The notes under the pieces were generated by a model. The model saw nothing but the letters and a program-made list of their open reading frames with translations, was not told the DNA's origin and did no database searches. Below, piece after piece: positions 1 to 11,489 of a DNA stretch of 64,000 nucleotides. Origin of the DNA: Macquaria australasica. Lineage: Eukaryota; Chordata; Actinopteri; Centrarchiformes; Percichthyidae. Location of the stretch: NCBI GenBank assembly GCA_005408345.1, contig SEMN01000875.1, positions 96,001 through 160,000 on the forward strand, in the 5' to 3' direction. The translations under genes were made by a program, and so were the position numbers. Position 1 is the stretch's first letter. Each line of letters starts with the position of its first letter.

Positions 1-109
1 AAAAAAATTCTTACCCTACTTTCAGCTCTATAAAGCTTTTTAGCCTCCTCTTTTATCTCATTGTTTTGATCTTACAGCGCATTTGCTACTTTGGTTCAGT
101 CTCAGGGGG

Positions 110-650
110 GTGGGGTGGGGGGTGTCAGTTGTCTCAATTTTGTCTTAGGGGGGAGCCCCACAGTGTTCTTTGGCCCAGACTGAAATACTGGATGAATTGT
201 TGAATGGATTGCCATGAAATTTTGTAAAGACATTCTCAGAGGATTAATCCTAATGACTTGATCCTTCACCATGAGGTTCATATGTTTGGTTTTGAGTGAA
301 ATGCCCTCACAACTGTTGAATAGATTGCCATGCCATTTGGAGACATTGAGGTCCCTCTTAGGAAGAATTTCAAAAACTTTGGTGATCACCTGACTTTTCA
401 TCAGGTCAAAATTTTACTTTGTCCAAAACTTTGGTTTATGAACCAATACCTACCTAGCTAATGTTAGCATGCTAACACACATAACTAAGATGATGAACAT
501 GGGTCAATTTCATACCTGTTAAAAATTAGCATGTTAACATGTCATTGAGTGCATGTTAGCATGCTGATGTTAATTAGCTTAACGCATGCTAATTACATAC
601 TAAGTACAGCCTCACAGAGCTGCTAGTGCAGCTGTAGACTCTTGCTGTGT
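110..650 (-). repeat. Diverged interspersed teleost repeat with GCTAACATG motifs
   Basis: The segment carries the recurring phrases of a very common fish repeat: ATTGCCATGAAATTTTGTAA, two 'tgttgaatggattgccatg'-like units about 110 bp apart, and an array of gttagcatgctaac words. One of these words, at 463-476, is a perfect 14-bp palindrome. It is old and decayed, and the family name cannot be assigned from sequence alone. Confidence 0.5.
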
Positions 651-724
651 GTTCAGGCAGAAGTGAATTTTGGAGGCGGCGGGATTGCATACAAAGTCAA
701 TGGAACTTCCTTGCCACTGTCGCA

Positions 725-860
725 TAGTGCTTGCTCATGGTGGGAACTGTTGGGTCTCTGTAAATATAAAGAGTCGGTCTAGACTTGCTCTATTCGAAAA
801 AGTGCCCTGAGATAACTTTGTTATGATATGGCGCTATATAAATAAACTGAAATATGTTAG
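725..860 (+). repeat. SINE/LINE-type 3' tail fragment
   Basis: It contains the sequence gcgctatataaataaactga after 'gtgccctgagataac', the familiar 3' end of a widespread fish retroposon that normally finishes in TGAAT repeats. The tail repeats here are degenerate. Confidence 0.45.
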
Positions 861-1489
861 TAGATGCGAATTGACGCAAAGGCGTGTCGAGATGCTCAAG
901 TTGAAAATGTTTCAACTCAAGGGAAAATTTTGTGCTTCTGTCAGGGCTTTATGAATCAGCTTCATAAACATACAGAGACGAGAAGAAACAGGAGAGGGAC
1001 TGGAGGGAAATAAAAAGAACCGGAATTTCTGCTGAGTTCTGTCAGAGGCTGCAGCTGAACACAAACACACAGGCACACTACCACAGAAAGGGTCAGTGTG
1101 TCAATTGCTAACTAGCTTACAGCTAATGTCTGTACAGTACAGTTGGTACATTGGCTGGGGCAAATTAACACAAACGGTCCAGCGGTTAAGTTTGTGCGAA
1201 TGATGCAAGCCAGAAATTTGCTTTGCTTTCTGTCTGAACAAACTTTTAGTCTTGTTCAACTATAAAATGTCCTGCTCAGCACATATCTTAGTCACAATTT
1301 TTAATAACCAAATTTAAATCAAAATTCAACATGTTACTGTATATAATGTGTTTGTTAAAAAACAAATATTGACCAGTAAATCATTATTTCGATTTTTATA
1401 AACTTTAAAATATCAACATCAGTATCACATTAAAAATCCAGTGTCTGTGCCGGCAAAGTTAGTGACTAGCCAGTGAAGAAAGTGTTTTA

Positions 1490-1700
1490 TGTAGCAGCTA
1501 AAGAGCCAGATATTTTTCTTAGTGGTTGGGGGAGACCAGAGCTAAAAGGAAAGTAAGTATTGGACTTTTCATTAGGTGGCAAGAAACAAGAGACCAAATT
1601 AATGCTAATCCATGTCTGCTAGATATGCAAATATGCAACTGTTTTGTAATGTTAGCGATAACAACTTTACAAGGAAATGTCAGGACTGCGGGTTTGTCAG
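1490..1700 (-). repeat. Shared MITE-like repeat, copy 1
   Basis: The reverse complement reads 'cttttagctctg...' then 'aaaatatctggctctttag', matching copies at 9520-9950 and 46735-46985 on the other strand. The stretch 'aaagttgttatcgctaac' also matches the 9560 region. Confidence 0.55.
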
Positions 1701-4700
1701 CTTGTTCTTCTGCCTCAGCGAGTGGCCAAAATAAATAACTATAAAAATTATTAATGCAGCTTTAAGACAACAGCCTATTGTACAGCATCTATATTCATTA
1801 TTAAATACACACTAGAGGATTTGTTGTGATCACTCAAGCAGTTTGTTAATGTCTTGATAGTAACATATCCAACCCAGTGCTGCCATAACAAACCTAGTGA
1901 GACAACAGGATATGACAGTCACTGGTCTTCATAAAACCCATGTTTCACACACCCACTTGTTTACTGTAATGGTCAATGAAAACAAAGCTAGAAAACATTA
2001 AACGGGTTACCACTGAGTTTCAACTCATGGATGAACAGAAGAGCATGTGCGTGGGCTGGTTGCTGTTACAGGGGACGGGTGTCTGTTGACTTCCCAAGGG
2101 GGAAAAGGCATTGAGAATGCGGGTCAAACCAAGTGGGTGGCTAATACTCTGACTCAAGCTCATGGCTGCACAGTGTCAGGTCTTCCTGACCCCTGTAGGG
2201 CAATGGAACAGAGGAGAGAGTAGCTGAAATAGTAAGACTGTGACATGTCTCCGATAACACACAGTCTGCCTCAGTGGACACTGTAGATAATGTGCATCAC
2301 AGCAAGACTATGTGGAACAACCAGAAAAAAGTGGCCTGAAGCTCTGTGCCATTTCAAAGGACAGAAGGAACAGTGGCTGCATTTTTGTGCACAATAATCC
2401 CTTTCTAAACCAAACTACTCAAGTAAGTTAGTTTTGGGTTGACATACTCTGTGTGGACATCTTAAGTGGGGTAGAATAAGTAGAAAAACTCAAGTTTCAA
2501 GAAACAAAAAAATCTGGCTGACTCCTATTTGTAACTGGTAACTGTGACCCAGAAAAATCAGACTCCTGTCATTTTAGTTTTTAATTATCTGCACAAAATG
2601 TGTATGTGAAAGACAATATGGGTTCTTCCGTCAACCTTGTCATTTGAGTCGAGTAGAAACAGATCATTTAAAAACTTTTAAATTAGTAGAAAGAATTCAT
2701 ATTTATTTGGGATCATAATTTATTTTTCCTATATTAGAACTAGCCTACTACATAAAGAGAAGGAAATATTAAAGTAACTGTCAGCAGAAACTTAACGACA
2801 ATGTGTCAAACTTAACAATCACCCCCTTTTGGACACACCCTGTTCCAAATGTGGTGATTATGGCACTAAAATGGAAGCCACAAAAGGACACCCAGCAATG
2901 ATTTTGAGAGGGTAAAATACCATACATTTTGGTAAAAACTGAGAAAGCTGCATAAACTACTCTCAAAAACTGCAAATATGCATAAAAGGCACGAGACTGG
3001 GACCTTTAGCACCATTTGCAAAGTAACTAACGTATGCCATATACCGTTGATCTAATGTTATTGGCTAAAATGTCTACAAGTAATCCCAACCAGAACCTGT
3101 AGCTGGCCAGCTTTGCAAAAGCGAAAAGTAAGGTCGTCTGTGTCAAGTCGTTGCTTGTGGCATTACTAAGCTTTACTGACTGTACTTAAAATGGTTTATA
3201 CTATTAGGGTTTTGAGTCTTTGTGCTTTCAAGGGAAGTACAGTTTGTCAAGAAGGTGTAAGGAATCAACCCAGGTGCCATCCCGTATGTTTGATCACACC
3301 ACCTCTCGATCTGTAATGAGGCCTCTACACGTTAACAGGTAAGCAGCTAAATGTGACAGTCTAAATATGACCAATAGCATGGGTCAAGTGTAAATGTAGC
3401 CAGTAGCATACGTATTTATCAAAAATCCAGCTGCTAAAGGCTCATCCCTTCTTCAGCTGGTCAGCACCCATAACTAGCAGGTAGTGACCTAGAGGAAGGG
3501 TCAGTGATGGGGGTCGTGAGGATGGGAGTGCGAAGGAAAGAAGACTGTTCCAGTATCGTTGTTTTACTGACATCCTCCAATTTATCTGCAGCGCTCAATT
3601 ACCCCTGAGGTCAACACAACTGCAACACTGAAACTAAAAACTATTGATCTGCCTGGTGATATTGAAAGTGGAAGTGGGGTGGAGACAGGGATGATGGTGT
3701 TAAGCCAGCCACAGTATATCCTGGCCTCAATGATGATAGATTTGTTACCTTAACTGTGACACCTGTCCAGCAGGTATTTCCACCTGAAATAAAACAACAG
3801 GATGATGTGAGGGAGGGAGAAGGAGAGGGGAGGAGTGAGAGTGAGTCATAATGCTAGGAGAAATGAGCTGACTGGATCAGAAGCCTGTTGACATACATTA
3901 AGAACTGCAGTCCAACTGCACTGACCTATGCTCAAGTGCATAAACTGGAAGGGAATGCAGTTTTCCTCATTTATTAACCTCAACAATTCAGCATGGAGCT
4001 GGGATTAACCAACAATAAGAAACTAAACTTGGTGCTGACGTAGATAGTGATGTAGATTTCAAAGCAGAGGGTATAGCACAGAGAAGTATAATTAGGACAT
4101 AAAAAGGCAGGAGAAGTGTTGGGGGAAGTTAGACAGCAATAGAAAAGCATAGACAGCTGAGTAGGCATAGTGTCTTTATTTCAGAAGCCACTCTTTGGAG
4201 ATAAATATCTAACTGCGTGCTCAGACCCCCACATCTTTCCACTGCCTCCCTCTTTGTCCTCCACCCAGCCTCAACCATTCTTTATTTCCCCTGCTGCCTC
4301 CTATTGTTGCCCCCTCCTCCTCCACTCCTCCCCTCTCCGCAGGTCTGCCAGAATAACAGCAGCTGATGATGGGCTCGACTGAATTCGGAACAGAGCGTGG
4401 CACTGTGGGGCTGAATTCACCTCCTTTTTGGCTTTTTCTCTTTTTGCTTGTGTATGTTGTTTAGGTGGTAGCTGTACGGTGTGTGCATGTGTGCGTGCTC
4501 AACCAGCCCCCACAGCAGTGGGAGGGGAGGAGACAACAGTAAGTGTGAGCAATGTCATTTCCCCCTCCCTCCTCCTCCTCCTCTCTCTCATTCTCCTTCT
4601 CCTTCATTGCCACAGCCATCAGGATCCGTCCTCCCTCTCTCGCCATCATTCTGCTTGGTTATGCAATGCACAGTCCTCCCATGGTGACTAACTGGTGTTG

Positions 4701-5542
4701 GAGACCTACCGTAACACTGCTGTCACTGGTAGTAGATGCAGATCCATAATGCCATAGCAACTGTCTGGCGCACCAGCTGCCTCTGCCTCTCTACAAACGT
4801 CTGCTTCATGGGATTTTACAGCTTTTGCTCCTCTCTGGAATATCACCTGCCAGACTCGACTAATTCTGGGACCTGCCTGTTCTTACCTAGCTCAGCGGAG
4901 GCTGGGTGTCACCGAGACACTATTAGCTGATCCTACAGATATAATCATGCACAGTGTTGGCATGGGGGCTTCAATGATGAGCAAGAGGTTTTTTTGAAAG
5001 GCACTAATTGCATTGTTCCCCAGAAGAGTCCGAAGCAAGCGGGAGGGACGCTACAGAACACGGGGGTGTGCAGATTTACTGATAAGCTGGGGAGGAAGGT
5101 GGAGGAGTTGTGTGGAGGAGTTTAGGCAAAGCAGTGACAAGGAACTCAACAGAGGGAGCAGGCAGGGAGGATGAAAAGAAGGTGGGAGGGGGCAAATGTG
5201 GACGGGGGTTCTCCTCACCACCTAAAAACAGGCTGCAAGTGCTTTAGCAGCAGCAATGCAAACCTGCTGACAAAAACCTGACTGTAAAGACTTGTGAGGG
5301 CGAACTTAATCAGAAGGGAAGTTGGGGGGTGGGGGGTGGGGGGTTGCTGAACCTGACAGGTGGCGCTATAGACTGGAGGAGTGGAGAAGTGACACAAGGA
5401 GGTTTTCACTGGAAGCACCGCTGAGCACCGCAAAGCCGCCGTGACACTGCTGCCTTCTACTCCTCTCTCTGTCACTTTGTCTGTCGCTCACAGTCACTGG
5501 GACTGTGGCTACATAGCCATTCTCTCCCCCCTTCTCCCCCAG

Positions 5543-5638
5543 GTCTCCACATGTAGGATGCCCTTAAAGCTATGGTTTTCCAGTGAGGATCCAAAAAGCA
5601 TGCCGGATGATGTTGTCTTACACCTTAGACGCCTTAGG
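5543..5638 (+). ncRNA. tunar: Candidate upstream exon of tunar
   Basis: A long pyrimidine tract ending in cag at 5542 and a good donor GTAAGC at 5639 bracket 96 nt. A second acceptor at 5493 would make it 145 nt. It contains ATG-TAG at 5551 and an ATG at 5558 that opens an upstream reading frame. Exon status is predicted from splice signals only. Confidence 0.45.
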
Positions 5639-6508
5639 GTAAGCCACTTTTTCTTTATACCATCGTTTCTTTTATTTGTCTGTAATTTCCTTATTTCTTG
5701 AATTTCAGTTAATTTAGTTACAACTATACTGCATGTTGACATCAGTTGCAGGGATTGAAGATGATTGTAGTTCCATTCACATATGAGCCAAAGCCAAAAA
5801 TGATCCCGTTTACCTTTTTGCTCACACATTTCTCTTGGAGACGACAGCTTCTCCAGCTCCTTGTCCTTACCTTCTAAGACTCCTCCATAGGGAAGGTGTG
5901 AATTACGCTTAGAATAACTACTTACAAGGACCTGGGGGTGGGAGGTGGTTAATCATTAAAGGCATAAGAAAAGAGGTGGGCGGGTGTCAGGGGGCTCTGA
6001 ATGGCAGCATTAAATCATGCTTATTTTGACATGGGGGAACGCCATTGAGCGTTACTGGTGGCAATTTAACAGTTTCATTGCAGATAATCCAAGGATGAGA
6101 CTGAGCGAGTGCTGGCGTCAAGCTCACTGTTGTCGAGGTGCTCGGCTTCAAGCTGTGGCAGGTCATAAACACTGGTGTTCACAGACTAATCTCCACTCCG
6201 CTCTGCGTGGCCATTGTTTTGTTTGATTCACAATTGATTTCATGCTGTTGGGGGGGTTACGTTGGTGGGGCTGCCCGAACCCAGAGTTGTTCAAGTAGAG
6301 CTGCTTGGGAGTGGTTTTTGTGAAAAAACTGGTAGATAGATAGGACGAGGACAAAAGAAGCCACGCTAAGCCTTGAAAGCAGCATGTTAATTCAGACCAA
6401 GTTCTGTTTTGCTTTCTATGCATGTGTGACAACTTCTGACATGGTCTCCATAATTTCCTTTTATTCCAGATAAGTGTCCCCTTGCCAGGTTAGGTGAGCA
6501 TCAGGATC

Positions 6509-6658
6509 ATGGGCACCACAGTCATCACCCTTGAGGACGTGCAGGCACTGGAGGTCAAGGAGGAGCAGGAGGAGTCCATCTTGGCTATGTTAGGCATCAT
6601 TGGCACATTCCTTAACCTTTTTGTAATCGTTTTTGTTTATATCTACACTACACTGTGA
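6509..6658 (+). CDS. tunar: TUNAR microprotein (pTUNAR/BNLN), 49 residues
   Basis: TUNAR is a small single-pass protein of the endoplasmic reticulum. It is expressed in neural cells and pancreatic beta cells, where it is reported to interact with SERCA and tune cytosolic calcium. The ORF begins MGTTVITLEDVQALEV, continues through an acidic stretch (KEEQEE) and ends with the hydrophobic segment LGIIGTFLNLFVIVFVYIY followed by TTL. Against the human 48-residue protein as I recall it, the last 29 residues differ at only four conservative positions, and the N-terminus keeps a VIT..E core. The start has A at -3 and G at +4, a strong Kozak context. It sits 39 nt into the predicted last exon (acceptor ttttattccag). 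The gene lies antisense within a birc6 intron, the position of zebrafish linc-birc6 (megamind). The ORF is short enough that length-based gene callers would miss it. Confidence 0.93.
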   Translation: MGTTVITLEDVQALEVKEEQEESILAMLGIIGTFLNLFVIVFVYIYTTL

Positions 6659-7387
6659 AGTGTCAAAGCAAAAGATAAAGGATTTCTAAAAACCTGCCAT
6701 CAGATAAGACTTCTACAGGTTGAAGTGAGCAGTAGGAAAGGACAGTTTAAATAGAAAGTGATATGTGTTGGGGAAAGAAGTTTGACATGAACATCTTCCC
6801 CAGAGAGAGGAGGAAAGTGGAAAGACTGGCTAAGAATGAAAATGAAGAAGCCATATTGCCAAGTCACAGCCATCAGCCAGGGAGATAACAAAGGGTTGGA
6901 AGACATGGCAGGAACAGGGCTATGCTAGGACCTCTGTGAGCAGAGCCAGATGGACACTAGCAAGCCCCCAGCCAGGACTGACCCCTCTGTGGCCTGATAG
7001 GAAATACAAACTTCTCTTTGATTTCATTTTCCTGGACTGCTGGACTCAACAGAAACATGAGCCAATCCATTAAGTCTTGTGGACAACACAATGTACTTAG
7101 TTTTCAAGTTGGTGGGACTGTAATTGCTACTTGCCTGGAAGGGATTTTAAGCAACAGGATTAAAGCAGAGAAAGAACTAAGAACTATGCTGGGAAGCTGC
7201 TCTGGAGACACTGCTGGTCACCATATTCAATCAGTCTTCAGGGACAAAAATGTTATGGCTTCAGGGCCCCTGTCAAAGAGGACTCTTTCCCAGAAACATG
7301 GCTCTGGATGAGCTCTGCTGTACTGTTGTCTTCTAAGATCCCTGCTGTCTCAAAAATGCCCTCAACCCACAAATAATAACCATCAAC

Positions 7388-7393
7388 AATAAA
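7388..7393 (+). promoter_or_regulatory. tunar: Poly(A) signal AATAAA of tunar
   Basis: Canonical hexamer about 730 nt downstream of the tunar stop codon. An alternative AATAAA lies at 7801-7806. Confidence 0.4.
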
Positions 7394-9519
7394 CACATTT
7401 CTATTTAAGAAAATGTGCTACAACATTAATATCTTATTGATGATGAATTTCTAGAAATGCTACTTCAAGAAACCTCCAAAATGTGAAAATCCCAAAAAAG
7501 GGAGATATTTTATAAAGATAACACGTCTGTTACATCTGAAAGAAATTAAAGGAGATCAACTTGTAATTAAACAATGTAGCTGATTTATATGCAAGATGAT
7601 ACTGGGTCTATATTATACTTTCTTTTTCTGCATCTCTGTCCACCTTTTGAAGTTGGTGAGTGGGAGGGGGGTTGTAAGATTGATTATTTGTTCGTGTTGA
7701 TTTCAGGGTAGTGTCAGCAATCCTTTTCTTGTATTAATAAGGCTTTTTAAAGATATTTGAATGAAGTCTAGATGTACTGTGCAATAGAGGACATTTGAAC
7801 AATAAACACCAGAGCATATCAATAAGGATAGCCTCGAGCCTTATCTGGTGGAAACTCAAAGGAGTGTGTGTAATAACTGAGAAAGTGTGAGGATCGTCAC
7901 AGGAGTTATTTAATTACATATGCAGGTGTAAGTTATATGCCTTCATGTGACTGGGATAGAAATAGTTGACCTGATTAGGTTTCAAAATTCATGTTTATAG
8001 TTGCATGTTCGTGATCACAAGAAAATAGTTCCCCTCTGCTGGCTGATGCATGCCACATCCCAACTGAAAGCCACAGACAGTATGGAAAAAGTTCTTTTCT
8101 TGCCAGCTTGAGCTTTACAGGCTATTGACTGCTCTTGTTCTCTAAAAACACGAGTGGAAAAGGGAATGAGGGAAAACAGAGTGGCAAACGTCTTCAATAC
8201 GATCCAACACGCATATTTGACAGCATAAGCCGGGGAGAAGAAGCGCACAATAGCCCTGTAATTACAATGATGATCACTGTTGGTGGCACCCCACCTCCCA
8301 TCCCTGCTCCCATCCACGTGAAAGTGCCTATCTACCCATTTCGTGCGGTGGCTTGTTTAGCTTTCACCTTCTACTGACTCCAATAAGGTCTTGTGATGGG
8401 GGAAGTTCTTGAAGTAAGTGTGTATGAGTTTGTATACAGAACTCCTTTTCAGTCAAAAGCATTCTTTTTTACCAGGCTACGAAAAACCCCTGAAATTGCA
8501 AATGAAAAAGTGGACACACACTCAGTCTATACTACTGAAACCCCACTGTTCACATAGACACTTATTCAATGGTACAGAGACTCCATAAACACAGCAATGC
8601 AGGGATTGTCGTCAGTTCCACATGGTCTTTATCATATCTGGAGTGATGAATCATTACCAACCACCCTCCAACAGGCCAGTCATGTTCAGATTACCCTCCG
8701 ACAGCATACACACACCCACTTAACATGAATGATGGCCAAAAATAGCCATTACCTAAGTGGTGTCGCCTGCTACAGCCTAGTTTAACTTTAAACCTTGTCT
8801 CTCTTGGATGAGTCAAAAGGGGAATCGAGGTGTAGAACGGAAGCGGATGTAATGCTAAAAATATAGCACAAACACAAAAAAATCCCACATCAGTTCTGGA
8901 AACCATTTAGTGTCAAACAAAACGTGCAAAAGAATCCATTCTTCAATTAAGATAAATTAGTATTGTGGTGACATTCAAAGGTATTGCCTCTCACTAATGG
9001 CTTAGCTTCCTGTGATGGAGTGCCAGGTAACAGCGGGAAACTGTAATGTATCCCAAAGGGCTTTGCCAAGACACCGATGATTAATGTGGAGCAATGCGCT
9101 AGGCTGAGGGGGACGGCGGAGCTCTCGGGCAGTGGGGGGAATAGCAGCTAGAAATAAAGGCCTGCGTGCTTGGTAGGCAAGGTAAGACTAAGGGGGAAAT
9201 AAAAGGTGTTCAGGTTAGTAGAAATGAGGATCCTTTTGGAGGGGATTTATTTCTCTAGGGGAGGTAGGGTGATTTTGATGTTGCAGTGAATTTAATCCCA
9301 TCAGGAGAGCACCCCCCCCCCCCCTCATTTAAAGGAGACAGTGTTGAGGTACAAGACCAAGAATGAAGAGGAATGGGCTGGCCCTTAATGATCATAGTAG
9401 AAAGTGGCTAATGATAATTGGTTTAAATATATTGGTATAGTAATTCCCTCTAAAAGAGATATGAGACAATTCAATAGTAGCTAATTGCTTTTATTACATT
9501 TCAAAAACTGCATAAATTG

Positions 9520-9950
9520 ATTTTGTGGCCACCAGGGGGCAAAAGAACTTCATAACAAGCACAAAGTTGTTATGGCTAACATGTTAGCAAAGAGTTGTCT
9601 ATTTAAACATCCAGCAGACACAGAGCAACATTAGCATTCATTTGGAGTTGTGCGTGTGTCCACCTGATGAATGTAAATCAAACATTCACTCTTCTTTTAG
9701 CTCTGTTTTGCTTTCCTGAGAAAAATATCCAACTCTTTAGCAGCTAAATACTCCACTACGTTCGCCAGCCAGTTGCAAACGTTGTCAGTTGTTTGGTGTT
9801 GGGCAGATTAAGTACAATGTACAGAAAACAGCTGCCTGCTGCTGCTGGAAACGAGTGGTGAGACAGAATCAAACCTTAAATGTGCCTTAAAACCCAAAAT
9901 ATGAGCTAAAAGAGGCTAAAAGGCTCTACAGAGCTATGGAGTTGGTGAGA
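9520..9950 (+). repeat. Shared MITE-like repeat, copy 2
   Basis: It holds the family core 'ctctttagcagctaaatact' and 'ctccactacgttcgccagcc'. It begins near 'gtggccaccagggggca'. It aligns in order with 46735-46985 and with the reverse complement of 1490-1700. Confidence 0.6.
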
Positions 9951-10559
9951 ATTTTGTGGGTTAATCACTTGGGAGTGTAGCCTTTCACATTACATGTAGT
10001 CATCTGATTCATTGTTAATATAAAAATATTGATTAATATTGAGTTCTTCCCCACATAAGGCTCACACAAGTACCCACTGGTAATGAGAATATTGTCAGTA
10101 AATGAAAAGACCATCATTCATACCATTTCCATGGGATGGAAATCACAGCTCTGTATTGTAAGGCATTATGCTTGTGAAATTTTCATGCACACGCACTCAT
10201 ATTAGATTAAGGTTAAATGTGAGCTTTACACTATGAAAGAAATATCCATGTAGTAGCTAAAAGTAAGATGTGAAAACTTGGTTACAGCTTCAAATGTGTG
10301 CAAAACCGTCCATTGTAGTAACACTAATAAAATCAGCTGTGTTTGCTGCCAAACAGTGTCTATAAAAAGCATTTACCCCCACCCCTGATAATAAAAGTTT
10401 CTGTCCTGTCGACTAATCAGCTGTACTATTTACTCAAAAATAATATTGGCTCTCAGTCTTCTATGAGAAGTGTTTTTTGGTGTCTCCCATGATGATAATT
10501 CTCCTTTTACACTACACAAGCCTTGGCTTTCACTGCTTTAATGGCTAGATGTCTTCTTA

Positions 10560-10680
10560 TTTGAAATGGAAACTGAAGACTATGAGATGCAACTGAAACC
10601 TCTAGAAAAAAACTAGTAAGTAAACCTTGAGTCAAGATAATTTTGTCAAACTACTATTTCCAAAGTCAGTGAACTTTCAT
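10560..10680 (-). repeat. Repeat related to 15460-15780 and 24300-24920
   Basis: The reverse complement reads 'tttggaaatagtagtttgac', 'cttgactcaaggtttactta' and 'ctagtttttttctagagg', parallel to the two other copies. It is truncated. Confidence 0.5.
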
Positions 10681-10805
10681 CCTCAATATGGAAACGGTTT
10701 CTGGATTACATGAAATTGTACGATATTACTGCCTGGTGCTGAAGATAATTTAGCATCCCCCACTACTCCCTTCTTTTTCTTTATTTTTCTTAGGGTCAGG
10801 GTAGG

Positions 10806-11105
10806 GTGGCACGGTGGTGCAGGGGTTAGCACTGTCAGGTTTGGGCCTTTCTCTGTGAAGTTTGCATATTCTCCCCGTGCCTGCGTGGGTTTTCTCCAGG
10901 TACTCCGGCTTCCTCCCACAATCCAAAGACAAATGCAGGTTCGATTAATTGACGACTCTTAATTGCGACTGTGAGCGTGAATGGTTGTTTCTATGTGCCA
11001 GCCCTGTGAGTGACTGTCCAGGGTATACCCCGCCTCTTACCCAATGTCAGCTGGGATCAGCTTCAGTCGGATATAAGCAGATATAGATAATGGACGGAAG
11101 GATGG
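10806..11105 (+). mobile_element. SINE-like element with 14-bp target-site duplication
   Basis: The insert begins 'gtggcacggtggtgcagggg', runs through 'ctccccgtgcctgcgtgggt' and 'gtaccccgcctctt'-like text, and ends in a degenerate GATGGA-type tail. This is a very common fish repeat. It is flanked by perfect 14-bp repeats agggtcagggtagg at 10792-10805 and 11106-11119. A long target duplication points to target-primed reverse transcription rather than a cut-and-paste transposon. A Pol III A-box-like word (tggtgcagggg) is present near the start. The B-box region seems to be deleted between 10830 and 10840. Confidence 0.75.
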
Positions 11106-11489
11106 AGGGTCAGGGTAGGTGGCTAAGGGAATTAACTGCTTTGTACAGAAATTTCTAAAATAGATGCTTTTCTGTTCTTTCTATTGTACATGTACTGGAA
11201 ATAAGACCCCGACTGATCCTGGATTTTTGAGGCAGATGCCGATAAATACGCGAGAGTTAAAAATCCTTTTATATATATATATAAATATAAATATAAATAA
11301 ACGCATGACATGAACAAACATTTTTGGTAGGGGTCCCTTAAATTTGGTGACCAAGATATGTTACTGAGTGGGACATTTTAGTGTTACAATAAACTTGTCA
11401 GTGCTCTCTGGTGGACAAAATGTAATGGTGACACTGTTTCTAAATTACCTCATGTTTGACATTTTTGTACTGACATTTGTTTTCACTTA

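Larger units (their letters stand above)
5543..7410 (+). ncRNA. tunar: megamind / linc-birc6 (TUNA) transcript, predicted extent
   Basis: The transcript was described in zebrafish as a conserved lincRNA needed for brain and eye development, with mammalian TUNA/TUNAR as the orthologue. Here I predict at least two exons: one ending at 5638 with donor AGG|GTAAGC, and a terminal exon from 6470 to a poly(A) signal at 7388-7393. The terminal exon contains the microprotein ORF, so the RNA is probably bifunctional or simply an mRNA. The true 5' end was not located. The region 4180-5540, pyrimidine-rich and unique-looking, may hold the promoter and first exon. Confidence 0.6.
6470..7410 (+). ncRNA. 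tunar: Predicted terminal exon of tunar
   Basis: The acceptor ttattccag ends at 6469. The exon holds 39 nt of leader, the 49-codon ORF, and about 750 nt of 3' untranslated sequence to the first AATAAA. Later signals at 7543 (ATTAAA) and 7801 (AATAAA) could give longer forms. A 97-codon ORF at 7018-7311 in the untranslated part shows no recognisable similarity. Confidence 0.6.

Noticed and set aside
5441..5701. 86-codon plus ORF as a standalone gene
   Set aside because: The frame runs across a good acceptor and a good donor; only the exon part (5558-5638) is plausible, as an upstream ORF of tunar.
7018..7311. 97-codon ORF in the tunar 3' region as a second protein
   Set aside because: No recognisable domain and it lies behind the tunar ORF in the same exon; length is within chance range.
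10683..10932. Overlapping minus ORFs of 60-78 codons
   Set aside because: They fall inside the SINE-like element and its flank.
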